A stretch of DNA of 64,000 nucleotides from Sphingomonas sp. Leaf32 (lineage in GTDB: Bacteria > Pseudomonadota > Alphaproteobacteria > Sphingomonadales > Sphingomonadaceae): NCBI RefSeq assembly GCF_001421765.1, contig NZ_LMLA01000001.1, positions 605,199 to 669,198 on the forward strand, given 5' to 3'. A program made the position numbers and the translations under genes. Positions 26,348 through 36,564 of the stretch are shown here, piece after piece (position 1 is the first letter of the stretch; each line of letters starts with the position of its first letter). The notes beneath the pieces were generated by a model, which worked only from the letters and a program-made list of their open reading frames with translations, ran no database searches and was not told the DNA's origin.

Positions 26348-26382
26348 TCCCACTCTCACCCAACTTCTCCCATTGTGACCCA
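26348..26382 (-). promoter_or_regulatory. MraZ box upstream of the dcw cluster
   Basis: Four pentamers with core CCCA occur at exact 10-bp spacing: TCCCA 26348, ACCCA 26358, TCCCA 26368, ACCCA 26378. Read on the minus strand they are TGGGN repeats separated by 5 nt, the known MraZ recognition pattern, with four rather than three repeats. They end 120 bp upstream of mraZ, so MraZ autoregulation of the whole dcw transcript is likely. Confidence 0.85.
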
Positions 26383-26502
26383 TGATAGCATTTGGTACGT
26401 CTCGAAACGTCACAGGGGGCAGGTCCTGGGATCGTCGCTACACACCGCCCGGCGCGTATTTGCCGGCGGGCGACGCTTCTCCTGCGTGACCGAACAGGGG
26501 CT

Positions 26503-26973
26503 GTGTTGGAGAGGGAACTCTACCTGAGCTACGGGCTACAGGCGGTCGACGCGAAGGGTCGCGTCGCAGTGCCTGCCAAGCTGCGCTCGGTGCTGGAGAA
26601 GAACGCCGACGCCCGCGAACTCCTGCTCAAGCGCCACGCTAGGCATGTCTGCCTGAGCGCCTTCGATGCCGCCTGGCCGAAGATCCTCTATTCGCGCAAA
26701 CCCCAAGGCAGCGACGAGGATGCCGACACCGACTACAACGTCGCGGGCAAGGCGTTCGGTAACCTGGAGACCGCACCGTTCGACAGCGCCGGGAGGTTCG
26801 TCCTGCCGACCTTCTACCGCCGCCGCGCGAAGATCGACAAATGGGCGTTCTTTCACGGGCGCGGCGACACGTTCAACATCTGGGACCCGCACACGTTGAT
26901 CGCCGATCTGGAGATCGACCCCGACACGCGCGAGCTGTGCGAATTCCTGATGGAAGAAAAGGGCCTGTCGTGA
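26503..26973 (+). CDS. mraZ: transcriptional regulator MraZ
   Basis: A 156-residue MraZ with two SpoVT/AbrB-like repeats, shown by [18 protein letters not shown] near residue 20 and [19 protein letters not shown] near residue 90. MraZ forms octameric or dodecameric rings and represses the dcw operon. The start is not an ATG: GTG at 26503 and TTG at 26506 are the only sensible choices. AGGGG at 26496-26500 has better spacing to the TTG, so either is possible. The open frame extends up to 26392, but that region is leader. It overlaps rsmH by 4 bp. Confidence 0.93.
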   Translation: MLERELYLSYGLQAVDAKGRVAVPAKLRSVLEKNADARELLLKRHARHVCLSAFDAAWPKILYSRKPQGSDEDADTDYNVAGKAFGNLETAPFDSAGRFVLPTFYRRRAKIDKWAFFHGRGDTFNIWDPHTLIADLEIDPDTRELCEFLMEEKGLS

Positions 26974-27920
26974 CCGACGCGCCGCACATCCCCGTCCTGA
27001 TGACCGAAGCGATCGCAGCGCTCGGCATCCAGCCGGGCGAGACCCATGTCGACGCGACCTTCGGCGCGGGCGGCTATACCCGCGCGATGCTGGCGGCCGG
27101 CGCGCGCGTCATCGCGTTCGACCGCGATCCGACCGCGCACGACGCCGCCGCGCCGTTGCTGGAGGAAGCGGGCGAGCGGCTGATGCTGATCCGGGCGCCG
27201 TTTTCAGCGATGGCGAGCGAACTGGCCGCGCGCGACATCAATGAGGTCGATGGCGTCGTCATGGACATCGGTGTGTCGTCGATGCAGCTCGATCAGGCCG
27301 ATCGCGGCTTTTCGTTCCAGTATGACGGTCCGCTCGACATGCGGATGAGCCGGGAAGGCATCACCGCCGCCGAATGGCTGAACACCGCCGCCGAGGCCGA
27401 GATTTCGGACGTGCTCGACCGCTATGGCGAGGAGCCGCGCCACCGTCGCGTCGCGAACTTCATCGTCGGCGCGCGGCCGCTGTCGCGCACCGGCGAACTG
27501 GCCGCCGTGGTGCGCCGCGCGCTGGGCCATCGTCCGCATGAAAAGAAGGACCCTGCGACCCGCGCGTTCCAGGCGATCCGTATCCACCTGAACGACGAAC
27601 TGGGTGAACTGACCGCCGGTCTCGACGCGGCGGAGCGGGTGTTGCGCGCCGGCGGGCGGCTGTCGGTCGTCAGCTTTCACAGCCTGGAGGACCGGATCGT
27701 GAAGCGGTTCCTGCGGGAACGGGGCGGGGCGATGCCCGCCGGGTCGCGCCACCGTCCGGTCGTGGTGCAGGGGCCGGCCCCCAGTTTTGCCGGGATCGCC
27801 AAGGCGGTCCGGCCAGGTGACGAAGAAATATCGATGAACCCGCGCGCACGCTCGGCGACGCTGCGCGCGGCTATTCGCACGGCGTCCGCGCCGTGGGGTT
27901 CGAACGGGAGTGCGATGTGA
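26970..27920 (+). CDS. rsmH: 16S rRNA (cytosine1402-N4)-methyltransferase
   Basis: A 316-residue SAM-dependent methyltransferase that modifies C1402 of 16S rRNA. Marks: [10 protein letters not shown] at the N terminus, the SAM motif [34 protein letters not shown], and [15 protein letters not shown]. The GTG start at 26970 overlaps the mraZ stop (GTGA) and gives the family's usual N terminus. It is the second gene of the dcw operon. Confidence 0.96.
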   Translation: MTDAPHIPVLMTEAIAALGIQPGETHVDATFGAGGYTRAMLAAGARVIAFDRDPTAHDAAAPLLEEAGERLMLIRAPFSAMASELAARDINEVDGVVMDIGVSSMQLDQADRGFSFQYDGPLDMRMSREGITAAEWLNTAAEAEISDVLDRYGEEPRHRRVANFIVGARPLSRTGELAAVVRRALGHRPHEKKDPATRAFQAIRIHLNDELGELTAGLDAAERVLRAGGRLSVVSFHSLEDRIVKRFLRERGGAMPAGSRHRPVVVQGPAPSFAGIAKAVRPGDEEISMNPRARSATLRAAIRTASAPWGSNGSAM

Positions 27921-28495
27921 TGGGTACGTTCGGGTTCGGGACCTTGGGCAAGTTGGTGGCGGTCGGCGTGATGGCGCCGGCCTTCTATCTCGTCATCTCG
28001 CAGGGCGCGGCCGAACGCGGCCGGGTCGAGGCGGTGGAACGCTCGATCGTGCAGGCGCGCAAGGACATCCGCGCGCTGGAAACCGAATTCGACACCCGCG
28101 CGAACATGGCGCAGCTCGAACGCTGGAACGGGGACGTGCTGGCGCTCGCCGCGCCGCGCGCCGAACAATATGTCGGGGGCGAGCATCAGCTGGCGTCGCT
28201 CCCCGGCCGGACCGAGGGTGGCAATGTCGCGCTCGCCTATGTCGTGCCCAGCGCCCCGATGGAAATGGCCGCCGCCGCGCCCGAACCCACGCTCGCCGAA
28301 GCGACCGCCCCCGCCGCAAGTCCCGTCAAGGCGGACAAGGCGAAGGCGGCGGTCAAGCCGGTCGGTGCGATCCGCACGGCGGCGGTGATCCCGGCCAAGG
28401 CGCGGGCGGTGGCGATGCTCGACCGTACGCTGCTGAGCGACGCCACAATCGCCGACCTCGCCCGTTCGGCGCGCAAGGAAGCCGCGCGGCCGTGA
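27920..28495 (+). CDS. ftsL: cell division protein FtsL (putative)
   Basis: A 191-residue single-pass membrane protein in the position of ftsL between rsmH and ftsI. There is one transmembrane helix at about residues 5-25, then a short coiled coil (RGRVEAVERSIVQARKDIRA; LETEFDTRANMAQLERWN) like FtsL/DivIC. After that comes a long Ala/Lys/Pro-rich tail that is longer than in E. coli FtsL (121 residues). It is assigned mainly by synteny and topology, since FtsL sequence is poorly conserved. ATG 27920 overlaps the rsmH stop; the end overlaps ftsI. Confidence 0.8.
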   Translation: MGTFGFGTLGKLVAVGVMAPAFYLVISQGAAERGRVEAVERSIVQARKDIRALETEFDTRANMAQLERWNGDVLALAAPRAEQYVGGEHQLASLPGRTEGGNVALAYVVPSAPMEMAAAAPEPTLAEATAPAASPVKADKAKAAVKPVGAIRTAAVIPAKARAVAMLDRTLLSDATIADLARSARKEAARP

Positions 28496-30207
28496 TCGTC
28501 GTCGTGGCGCCACCCCTCAACCAGCAACGATCTGACGGTGCCCGGCACACGCTGGTCAACATCGCCCATTATCGGTTGATGGTGCTGATGCTGCTGTTCG
28601 CGGCGGGCGTCACGGTCATTCTCGCGCGGCTGATGCTGCTGGCGGTCGCCGCCGAGCCGCGCTCGGCGATCGCGGCGGAGGCGGCGCTGGTGCCGCTGCG
28701 CGGCGATCTGGTCGATCGCAACGGCGCGCCGCTCGCCCGGACCATCGACGCCTGGTCGATCGCGGTCCGCCCGGACAAGGTCATCGGCGACAAGAAGCAG
28801 TTGGCGCAGCAGCTCGCCGCGCTGATGCCGGAGCATGACGTCGGCTATTATTATGCGCAGCTGAACCTCGACCGCGGCTTCGTCTATCTGCGCCGCCGCG
28901 CCTTGCCCGAACTGGTGCAGGCAGTGAATGCGCTGGGCGAGCCGGGCATTGCGCTCGGCCGTGAACCCGAACGCCTCTACCCGCAAAGCGCGATGGCCGC
29001 CCATGCGCTGGGCTATCTCGACATGGACGGGCGCGGCGTGCGCGGCATGGAGAAGTTCCTGAACGCCCGGCTGGTCGATCCGGCCGAACGCGGGCGGCCG
29101 GTCGCGCTCAGTCTCGACCTGCGCGTACAGGCCGCGCTGGAGAGCGAACTGGCCAATGCGATGGCGGTGTTCCAGGCGCGCGGCGCGGGCGGCATCGTGC
29201 TGGACAGCGACACCGGCGAGGTGATCGCCATGACCTCGCTGCCAACGTTCAACCCCAACGCCGTGACCGCGAACACCGGACAGATGAACACGGTGACGCA
29301 GGGCGTGTACGAACTGGGATCGGCGTTCAAGCCGCTGACCATGGCCGCCGCGCTCGACAGCGGGGTCGTGCCGTCGCTGTCGAAGCGCTATGACGCGACC
29401 CAGCCGTTGGCCGTCGGCGGCTTCCGCATCCGCGACGACCATGCGCAGAAGCGGTGGCTGAACGTGCCGGAAACGCTGGTCCATTCGTCGAACATCGCGA
29501 CCGCGCGCATCGCCGACGAAATGGGGCAGGCGCGGATGGAAAAGCTGTTCCGCGCGCTGCATTTCGACAGCGCGCCCGATATCGAACTGGAAAAGTCGCG
29601 CACCATCTGGCCGCATTACTGGGGCCGGACGACCACGATGACGACCGCCTATGGCCACGGCATTGCCGTCACGCCGCTGCACCTTGCCAGCGCCTATGCC
29701 GCGCTGGTCAATGGCGGCATCTGGCGGCCGGCGACCATGCTGAAGCTGAAGCCCGGCCAGGCACCGGCCGGCGCCCGCGTCTTCACCGAAGCGACCAGCG
29801 CCAAGATGCGCGGCCTGCTGCGCCTGGTGGTTACCGACGGCACCGGCCGCAAGGCGGAGGCGCCCGGCTTCCGCGTCGGTGGCAAGACCGGCACCGCCGA
29901 GACGGTCGGCGCGGGCGGCGGCTATTCGAAGAAGGTCAACGTCTCGACCTTTGCCGCCGTCTTTCCGATGGATCGCCCGCGCTATGTCGTGATCGCGATG
30001 CTCGACAGTCCGAAGGGGACGAAGGAAACCTTCGGCTTCACCAGCGCCGCGTGGACCGCCGCGCCGGTGGTCAGCCGGGTGATTTCGCGCACCGGGCCGT
30101 TGCTGGGGGTGATTCCGGACGCCAATGCCGATATTGACCTCGCCGGACTGCGCTCGCTGCTGTGGCGTGCGCCGGGGGATGCGAAGAAGCTGGCGAACGT
30201 CGAATGA
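28492..30207 (+). CDS. ftsI: division-specific transpeptidase FtsI (PBP3)
   Basis: A 571-residue class B penicillin-binding protein that cross-links septal peptidoglycan with FtsW. One N-terminal membrane helix lies at about 28-50, then the PBP dimer domain (PLRGDLVDRNGAPLARTIDA), then the transpeptidase with catalytic Ser277 in GSAFK, SSN at 332-334 and KTG at 465-467. All catalytic motifs are intact. The start is GTG 28492, overlapping the ftsL stop. The end overlaps murE (ATGA). Confidence 0.96.
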   Translation: MIVVVAPPLNQQRSDGARHTLVNIAHYRLMVLMLLFAAGVTVILARLMLLAVAAEPRSAIAAEAALVPLRGDLVDRNGAPLARTIDAWSIAVRPDKVIGDKKQLAQQLAALMPEHDVGYYYAQLNLDRGFVYLRRRALPELVQAVNALGEPGIALGREPERLYPQSAMAAHALGYLDMDGRGVRGMEKFLNARLVDPAERGRPVALSLDLRVQAALESELANAMAVFQARGAGGIVLDSDTGEVIAMTSLPTFNPNAVTANTGQMNTVTQGVYELGSAFKPLTMAAALDSGVVPSLSKRYDATQPLAVGGFRIRDDHAQKRWLNVPETLVHSSNIATARIADEMGQARMEKLFRALHFDSAPDIELEKSRTIWPHYWGRTTTMTTAYGHGIAVTPLHLASAYAALVNGGIWRPATMLKLKPGQAPAGARVFTEATSAKMRGLLRLVVTDGTGRKAEAPGFRVGGKTGTAETVGAGGGYSKKVNVSTFAAVFPMDRPRYVVIAMLDSPKGTKETFGFTSAAWTAAPVVSRVISRTGPLLGVIPDANADIDLAGLRSLLWRAPGDAKKLANVE

Positions 30208-31619
30208 AATTAGGAACGATCACGGGCGGTGACGAACCGCAGACGGTGACCGGCTTCGCGATCGATCATCGCAAGGTCGCACCCGGCACCATTTTCGGCG
30301 CATTCGAGGGCGCGCGGGTGAATGGCGAGGACTATATCCCCGCCGCCATCGCCGCCGGGGCGATCGCCGTCGTCGCCCGACCCGAAGCGGTGGTCGAGGG
30401 CGCGGTCCACATCGCCGCGCGCGACCCGCGCGAGGCATTCGCCCGCGCCGCCGCGCAATTCTTCGCGCCGTTCCCGCCGACCTGCATCGCGGTGACCGGC
30501 ACCAACGGCAAGACCAGCACCGTCGAAATGGTGCGGCAATTGTGGCGGATGCAGGGGCATCACGCCGCGTCGATCGGCACGCTGGGCGTCACCACCGCCG
30601 ACGAACGCGTGGTGACCGGGTTGACCACGCCCGACATCGTCACCTTCCTGTCGAACGTCGCCGGGTTGGCGCGCGAGGGCGTGACCCATGTCGCGTTCGA
30701 GGCGTCGAGCCACGGCCTGTCGCAATATCGCACCGAAGGGCTGCCGGTCCGCGCGGCCGCCTTCACCAATCTCAGCCGCGATCACCTCGACTATCATGGC
30801 GACATGGCGAGCTATCTGACTGCCAAGCTGCGCCTGTTTTCCGAAGTGCTGGCCGATGACGGTACGGCGGTGGTGTGGATCGACGATCCCCATGCCGACC
30901 GGGTGATGGATCTGGCGCGGGTGCGCGGCAATCGCCTCATCACCGTCGGCGAACATGGCGAGACGCTGCGCCTGACCGGTCGCGAGCCGAGCCTGCTGGG
31001 ACAGGGGCTGACGATCGAGGCGGAGGGCGCGACGCACAAGATTCAGTTGCCGCTGATCGGCGCGTACCAGGCGGCGAACGCGCTGACCGCCGCCGGCCTC
31101 GTGCTGGCGACCGGCGGGTCGCTCGCCGCGACGCTCGCCGGGCTGGCCCGGTTGCAGCCGGTGCGCGGGCGGCTGGAACGTGCGGTGATCCTGGCCAATG
31201 GCGCGCCGGTCTATGTCGACTATGCCCATACGCCCGACGCGCTCGAAGCGGCGATCGCCGCGCTGCGTCCCCATGCCGAGGCGCGGCTGATCGTTGTGTT
31301 CGGTGCGGGCGGTGACCGCGATAACGGCAAGCGCGCGCCGATGGGCGAAGTCGTCGCGGCGCAGGCCGATGTCGCGATCGTCACCGACGACAATCCCCGG
31401 ACCGAGGACGCGGCGCAGATTCGCGCGCAGGTGTTGGCGGGCGCACCGAACGCGACCGAGATCGGCGACCGTCGTGCCGCGATCCGCGCCGCGTGCGACA
31501 TGGCGCAGCCGGGCGACATCGTGCTGATCGCCGGCAAGGGGCATGAACAGGGCCAGATCGTCGGCGACAGGTTCCTGCCGTTTGACGACGTACAGGTGGC
31601 GCGTGACTGTGCGGGCTGA
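30204..31619 (+). CDS. murE: UDP-MurNAc-L-Ala-D-Glu:meso-DAP ligase
   Basis: A 471-residue Mur ligase adding the third amino acid to the peptidoglycan stem. The ATP loop TGTNGKTS is at 98-105; the DNPR motif (TDDNPRTED) near residue 395 is the mark of meso-diaminopimelate rather than lysine specificity. Also seen are NLSRDHLDYHG and VDYAHTPDALE. The start is ATG 30204, overlapping the ftsI stop; an upstream in-frame start at 30162 would only add unrelated residues. It overlaps murF by 17 bp. Confidence 0.97.
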   Translation: MKLGTITGGDEPQTVTGFAIDHRKVAPGTIFGAFEGARVNGEDYIPAAIAAGAIAVVARPEAVVEGAVHIAARDPREAFARAAAQFFAPFPPTCIAVTGTNGKTSTVEMVRQLWRMQGHHAASIGTLGVTTADERVVTGLTTPDIVTFLSNVAGLAREGVTHVAFEASSHGLSQYRTEGLPVRAAAFTNLSRDHLDYHGDMASYLTAKLRLFSEVLADDGTAVVWIDDPHADRVMDLARVRGNRLITVGEHGETLRLTGREPSLLGQGLTIEAEGATHKIQLPLIGAYQAANALTAAGLVLATGGSLAATLAGLARLQPVRGRLERAVILANGAPVYVDYAHTPDALEAAIAALRPHAEARLIVVFGAGGDRDNGKRAPMGEVVAAQADVAIVTDDNPRTEDAAQIRAQVLAGAPNATEIGDRRAAIRAACDMAQPGDIVLIAGKGHEQGQIVGDRFLPFDDVQVARDCAG

Positions 31620-32991
31620 CCGGCCGCTCTGGACCGCCGCCGCCATCGCCGCCGCGACCGGGGGCACCGCCTCCACCAACTTCGCCGCCAATGGCGTCGC
31701 CTTCGACAGCCGCGAGGTCGGGCAGGGCGATCTGTTCGTCGCGTTGTCGGGGGAGGCGACCGATGGCCACCGCTTCGTCGCCCAGGCGTTGGCGCAAGGG
31801 GCGGCGGGCGCGATCGTATCGCGGCAGGTCGATGGCCCGCACGTCCTGGTCGACGACACCACCGTCGCGCTGAACCTGCTCGCCACCGCATCGCGCGCGC
31901 ACACCGCGTCGCGGATCGTCGGCGTCACCGGATCGGTCGGCAAGACGGGCACGAAGGAAGCGCTGTTCGCCGCGCTCGACCGGATCACCCACGGTCACGC
32001 GCATCGTTCGGTCAAGAGCTACAACAACCACACCGGCGTACCGCTGAGCCTCGCCCGGATGCCGGCGGACACGCAGGCGGCTGTATTCGAGATGGGCATG
32101 AACCATGCGGGCGAGCTGTCGCAACTGACCCGGCTGGTCCGTCCCGAAGTCGCCATCGTTACTACCATCGCGCCGGCGCATACCGAGTTCTTCACCGGCG
32201 AGGACGCCATCGCTCGCGCCAAGGGCGAAATCTTCGAAGGGCTGGTCGAAGGCGGCACTGCCATCGTCCCGTTCGACAGCCCGCACCGCGACACGCTGAT
32301 CGCCGCCGCCCGACCGTACGCCGCGAAGATCGTGACCTTTGGTCTGCGCGACGGTGCCGATGTCCGCGCGATCGAGCATGTCCGCATGTCGGGCGGCGAC
32401 AGCTTCGTCACCGCGCGGCTGGGATCGCGCGAGGTCAGCTATACGCTGGCCCCGCCGGGCGAACATTGGGTCGCCAATTCGCTGGCCGTCATGGCGGCGG
32501 TTGATGCGATTGGCGGCGACTTGGGGGTCGCCGGCCTTGCCCTGGCCGACCTTGCCGGCCTTGCCGGTCGCGGCGCGCGGCGCAAGCTGACTCTGGCCGG
32601 TGGCGAGGCGCTGCTAATCGACGAGAGCTATAACGCCAACCCCGCCTCGATGCGCGCCACGTTGAAGGTGCTGGCCGCCGAACGCGCCGATCGCCGTGTC
32701 GCGGTGCTGGGTGAAATGCGCGAGCTGGGCGAGTCGTCGGACGCCTATCACGCGGCCCTTGCCGTCCCCATCGACGAAGCGGGTGTTTCGCGCGCCATAT
32801 TGGTGGGGCAGGGGATGCTTCCCCTCGCCAAGGCGCTTGAGGGGCGCATCGAAACCGTCCATGTCCCCGACGCCGCCGCCGCCGCACGGGTCCTGTCCGA
32901 CCTGATCGCGCCGGGTGATGCGGTACTCGTAAAGGGATCGAACGGGGTGGGGCTGGCGCGGGTCGTCGCCGACCTGTGGGGCCAGGGCTGA
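31603..32991 (+). CDS. murF: UDP-MurNAc-tripeptide:D-Ala-D-Ala ligase
   Basis: A 462-residue Mur ligase that adds D-Ala-D-Ala to UDP-MurNAc-tripeptide. The ATP loop is [11 protein letters not shown] near 107-117, then [27 protein letters not shown] and [15 protein letters not shown], all typical of MurF. The start is GTG at 31603 or 31609; both lie inside the murE end, with AGGTGG just upstream. I use 31603. Its stop shares an A with the mraY start. Confidence 0.96.
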   Translation: MTVRADRPLWTAAAIAAATGGTASTNFAANGVAFDSREVGQGDLFVALSGEATDGHRFVAQALAQGAAGAIVSRQVDGPHVLVDDTTVALNLLATASRAHTASRIVGVTGSVGKTGTKEALFAALDRITHGHAHRSVKSYNNHTGVPLSLARMPADTQAAVFEMGMNHAGELSQLTRLVRPEVAIVTTIAPAHTEFFTGEDAIARAKGEIFEGLVEGGTAIVPFDSPHRDTLIAAARPYAAKIVTFGLRDGADVRAIEHVRMSGGDSFVTARLGSREVSYTLAPPGEHWVANSLAVMAAVDAIGGDLGVAGLALADLAGLAGRGARRKLTLAGGEALLIDESYNANPASMRATLKVLAAERADRRVAVLGEMRELGESSDAYHAALAVPIDEAGVSRAILVGQGMLPLAKALEGRIETVHVPDAAAAARVLSDLIAPGDAVLVKGSNGVGLARVVADLWGQG

Positions 32992-34061
32992 TGTTGTACG
33001 AAATCGCCGAATATCTCGGCTTTCCCGGTGTGCTGAACCTGTTCCGCTACCTGTCGTTCCGCACCGGCGCGGCGACGGCGACGGCGCTGTTCATCGGGCT
33101 GGTGATCGGTCCGCGCTTTATCGGCTGGTTGCGCGTGCGTCAGGGCAAGGGGCAGCCGATCCGCCTCGACGGGCCGCAGACCCACCTTGCCAAGCGCGGT
33201 ACGCCGACGATGGGCGGGCTGATGATCCTCACCGCGCTCGCGACCTCGGTATTGCTGTGGATGGACCTCGCCAATCCGTTCGTCTGGGCCTGCCTGTTCG
33301 TGACATTGGGCTTCGCGGCGATCGGCTTCCTCGACGATTATGACAAGGTGCGTAAGGCCAGCACGGCGGGCGTATCGGGTCGGGTACGGCTGCTGCTGGA
33401 GTTCCTGATCGCCGGCATCGCCAGCTGGATCATCATCCGCCAGACCGGCACGATGCTGTATGTGCCCTTCTTCTCGGGTGTCGCGATCGATCTGGGACCG
33501 TTCTATATCGTGTTCGCCGCCTTCACGATCGTTGCGTTCGGCAATGCGGTGAACCTGACCGACGGGCTGGACGGCCTCGCGACGATGCCGGTCATCATCG
33601 CCTCGGTCGCGCTGATGCTGATCGTCTACATGGTCGGCAACGCGAAGTTCGCCGCCTATCTCGGCATCCCGCACGTGCTGGGCGCGGGCGACCTAGCGCT
33701 GTTCTGCGGCGCGATCGTCGGGGCGGGGCTGGCGTTCCTGTGGTACAACGCGCCCCCGGCGGCGGTGTTCATGGGCGATACCGGCAGCCTCGCGCTGGGC
33801 GGCGCATTGGGCGCGATCGCGGTCTCGTCGCACCACGAAATCGTGCTGGCGATCATCGGCGGGCTGTTCGTCGTCGAGGCATTGTCGGTCATCATCCAGG
33901 TGTTCTGGTACAAGCGCACCGGCAAGCGCATCTTCCGCATGGCGCCGATCCACCATCATTTCGAACAGCTTGGCTGGGCCGAGGCGACCGTCGTGATCCG
34001 CTTCTGGATCATCGCCTTCGTACTGGCACTCGCCGGCCTCTCGACGCTGAAGCTGCGGTGA
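32991..34061 (+). CDS. mraY: phospho-MurNAc-pentapeptide transferase MraY
   Basis: A 356-residue inner-membrane enzyme with about ten helices, transferring phospho-MurNAc-pentapeptide to undecaprenyl phosphate to form lipid I. Active-site marks: [21 protein letters not shown] (Asp pair), [14 protein letters not shown], and the His-rich loop [13 protein letters not shown] near the C terminus. The start ATG 32991 overlaps the murF stop, and the stop overlaps the murD GTG. Confidence 0.97.
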   Translation: MLYEIAEYLGFPGVLNLFRYLSFRTGAATATALFIGLVIGPRFIGWLRVRQGKGQPIRLDGPQTHLAKRGTPTMGGLMILTALATSVLLWMDLANPFVWACLFVTLGFAAIGFLDDYDKVRKASTAGVSGRVRLLLEFLIAGIASWIIIRQTGTMLYVPFFSGVAIDLGPFYIVFAAFTIVAFGNAVNLTDGLDGLATMPVIIASVALMLIVYMVGNAKFAAYLGIPHVLGAGDLALFCGAIVGAGLAFLWYNAPPAAVFMGDTGSLALGGALGAIAVSSHHEIVLAIIGGLFVVEALSVIIQVFWYKRTGKRIFRMAPIHHHFEQLGWAEATVVIRFWIIAFVLALAGLSTLKLR

Positions 34062-35335
34062 TTGTCGCCACCGCCTGGGCGGGGAAGCGGTTCGCGGTGC
34101 TGGGGCTTGCCCGTTCCGGTGCGGCGACGGTGCGTGCACTGCTGGCCGGTGGCGCGCGGGTCGTGGCGTGGGACGGCGACGAGGCGAAGCGCCGCCAAAT
34201 CCTCCCCGCTCGCGGGGAGGATTTGATCCTGGCCGACCCGCTCTCGATCGACCTCACCGGCTTCGATGGCGTCATCGTATCCCCCGGCGTTCCACTGAAC
34301 CGCCACCCGATCGCCCAACACGCCGGCGATAGGCCCATCATCGGCGACATCGAACTCTTCGCACAGGCCCGCGACGACCTGCCGCCGCACAAGGTCGTCG
34401 GCATCACCGGCACCAATGGTAAGTCGACCACCACCGCGTTGATCCACCACATCCTCGAACAGGCGGGCTTCCCCGCGCGGATGGGCGGCAATATCGGCCT
34501 GCCGATCCTCGCACAGGACCCGCTGCCCGCTGGCGGCGTCTATGTCCTCGAACTGTCGAGCTACCAGATCGACCTGACCACCAGCCTCGACTGCAATGTC
34601 GCGGTGCTGCTCAACATCACGCCCGACCATCTCGACCGATATGCCGGGTTCGATGCCTATGCCGCGTCGAAGGCCCGCCTGTTCGCGATGCAGTCGCCCG
34701 GTCGCGTCGCGATCGTCGGCACCGGCGACGCTGCATCGACCGCCATCGCCGAAACCATGCCGCACGCGATCCGCATCGCCGTGTCCGACAACGCACCGGC
34801 CTACGGCCCTGCGCTCGCCGGTCCGCACAATGCGCAGAACGCGCTGGCCGCCATCGCCGTCTGCGAAGCGCTCGGCCTGTCCGCCGACACTATCCTCGCC
34901 GGCCTTCAGAGCTATCGCGCGCTCCCGCACCGCATGGCGCATGTCGCCGATGTGGCCGGCGTCGCCTATGTCGACGACAGCAAGGCGACGAACCCCGATT
35001 CCACCGCGCCCGCGCTCAACGCGTTCGGTCGCATCCACTGGATCGTCGGCGGCCTTGCCAAGTCCGACGACCTCGACGCCTGCCGCCCCGGTTTCGGCAA
35101 CGTCGTCCACGCCTATACCATCGGCACCGCCGCCGAACGCTTCGCCGAACTGCTTAAGCCCGACCTGCCGGTGACCATCGCCAACACATTGGACGAAGCG
35201 GTAAAATTGGCCGCGACAGCGGCGCAGCCGGGCGATACCGTGTTACTGTCGCCGGCGTGCGCGTCGTTCGACCAGTATAGCGATTTCGAAGCGCGGGGAC
35301 GCGCCTTTGCGGCGGCGGTGGGGGCACTGAAATGA
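34058..35335 (+). CDS. murD: UDP-MurNAc-L-alanine:D-glutamate ligase
   Basis: A 425-residue Mur ligase adding D-Glu to UDP-MurNAc-L-Ala. Marks: N-terminal Rossmann [31 protein letters not shown] loop TGTNGKST at 117-124, [30 protein letters not shown]. The start GTG 34058 overlaps the mraY stop. Oddity: a perfect 12-bp palindrome at 34197-34224, encoding residues about 47-56 ([10 protein letters not shown]), lies inside the N-terminal UDP-binding domain in a loop between beta strands. Confidence 0.96.
   Translation: MIVATAWAGKRFAVLGLARSGAATVRALLAGGARVVAWDGDEAKRRQILPARGEDLILADPLSIDLTGFDGVIVSPGVPLNRHPIAQHAGDRPIIGDIELFAQARDDLPPHKVVGITGTNGKSTTTALIHHILEQAGFPARMGGNIGLPILAQDPLPAGGVYVLELSSYQIDLTTSLDCNVAVLLNITPDHLDRYAGFDAYAASKARLFAMQSPGRVAIVGTGDAASTAIAETMPHAIRIAVSDNAPAYGPALAGPHNAQNALAAIAVCEALGLSADTILAGLQSYRALPHRMAHVADVAGVAYVDDSKATNPDSTAPALNAFGRIHWIVGGLAKSDDLDACRPGFGNVVHAYTIGTAAERFAELLKPDLPVTIANTLDEAVKLAATAAQPGDTVLLSPACASFDQYSDFEARGRAFAAAVGALK
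34197..34224. repeat. perfect hairpin inside murD coding sequence
   Basis: AAATCCTCCCCG at 34197-34208 and CGGGGAGGATTT at 34213-34224 form a perfect 12-bp stem with a 4-nt loop, translated in frame as part of MurD. Its base composition and perfect symmetry are unlike the surrounding codons and resemble short palindromes usually found between genes. It may be an in-frame repeat insertion. Confidence 0.75.
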
Positions 35336-36564
35336 CCGATATGGGTCGCGGGCGCGACGTCCGGGCGCTGCGTCAGCGGGTGGAGACGCTGCAGGGCCGC
35401 AGCGCGCGCTCGCCGGTCGGCGCTTGGTTTCGCGAAGTCGACCGGGTGCTGCTGCTGATCGCGATGGTATTGATCGCCATCGGCCTCGTGGCGGTCGCCG
35501 CGGCGTCGCCCGCCTCCGCCGTGCGCTATTCGGGCGGCGACGTCACCGTGCCGCCGATGATGTATTTCTGGCGACAGGCGGGATGGATCGCGCTCTCCTT
35601 TCCCGTGATGATCGTCGTGTCGATGCTGCCGGTGACGCTCGCCCGTCGGCTGAGCCTGCTGGGCGCAGGCGTACTGGTCCTGGCGCTGATGGTCACGCCG
35701 TTCGTCGGCGTGGAGGCGAACGGCGCGCGGCGCTGGATCAACCTCGGCGTCGGGCAGTTCCAGCCGTCCGAATTCCTGAAACCCATGTTCATCGTCACGA
35801 CCGCATGGCTGCTGTCGCTGCGCGCGAAGGACCCGCAGCTGCCGATGCTGTGGGTCACCGGCGCGCTGACGGCGGTGATCGCCGGGTGCCTGATGCTCCA
35901 GCCCGATTTCGGGCAGACGGTGATCTTCTGCGGTGTCTGGGCGGCGTTGCTGGTCATCGCCGGCATCCCCGTGCGGACCATGGCGCTGCTCGGTGCGGCG
36001 GGCGTCGGCATGGTCGCCGCCGCCTATACCTTCTACGGCACGGCACGCGTCCGCATCGACGGCTTCCTGTTCCCCGATCCCGCCAGCGCCGCGACCGACA
36101 GCTATCAGGTCGACATGGCGCACGCCGTGCTGACGGCGGGCGGCGTGGTCGGCACCGGTCCCGGCGGCGGCCGCGTGAAGTTCAAGCTGCCCGAGGCGCA
36201 TACCGACTATATCTTTGCGGTGGTGGGTGAGGAGTTCGGCCTGATCGCTTGCGCCATCATCGCGCTGATTTTCCTCGCCATCGTCGTGCGCGTCTTCGTC
36301 CGCCTGCTGGACGAGGAGGACGCGTTCAAACTGCTCGCCGCCGCCGGCCTGGCGGTGCAGTTCGGGGCGCAGGCGCTTATCAACATGGCGGTCAATGTCG
36401 GCATCGCCCCGTCGAAGGGGATGACGCTGCCATTCATCTCCTACGGCGGGTCGTCGATGATCGCGCTGTCGATCGGCATGGGACTGCTGCTCGCTTTCAC
36501 CCGCCGGAACCCGTATCTGAGCCGCTCACCTTACGGCCCACAGCGCTGGAGCGGAGCGAAATGA
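35332..36564 (+). CDS. ftsW: septal peptidoglycan polymerase FtsW
   Basis: A 410-residue SEDS glycosyltransferase with about ten membrane helices that polymerises lipid II at the septum with FtsI. Family segments: [36 protein letters not shown], the signature [20 protein letters not shown], and [15 protein letters not shown] near the end. There is a cytoplasmic N-terminal extension of about 35 residues. It overlaps murD by 4 bp and murG by 4 bp. Confidence 0.96.
   Translation: MTDMGRGRDVRALRQRVETLQGRSARSPVGAWFREVDRVLLLIAMVLIAIGLVAVAAASPASAVRYSGGDVTVPPMMYFWRQAGWIALSFPVMIVVSMLPVTLARRLSLLGAGVLVLALMVTPFVGVEANGARRWINLGVGQFQPSEFLKPMFIVTTAWLLSLRAKDPQLPMLWVTGALTAVIAGCLMLQPDFGQTVIFCGVWAALLVIAGIPVRTMALLGAAGVGMVAAAYTFYGTARVRIDGFLFPDPASAATDSYQVDMAHAVLTAGGVVGTGPGGGRVKFKLPEAHTDYIFAVVGEEFGLIACAIIALIFLAIVVRVFVRLLDEEDAFKLLAAAGLAVQFGAQALINMAVNVGIAPSKGMTLPFISYGGSSMIALSIGMGLLLAFTRRNPYLSRSPYGPQRWSGAK

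Noticed and set aside
26096-26502. Coding sequence or upstream extension of mraZ in the leader
   Set aside because: The open frame to 26392 lacks MraZ similarity and would overlap the region just after the MraZ box; the domain starts at the GTG/TTG near 26503.
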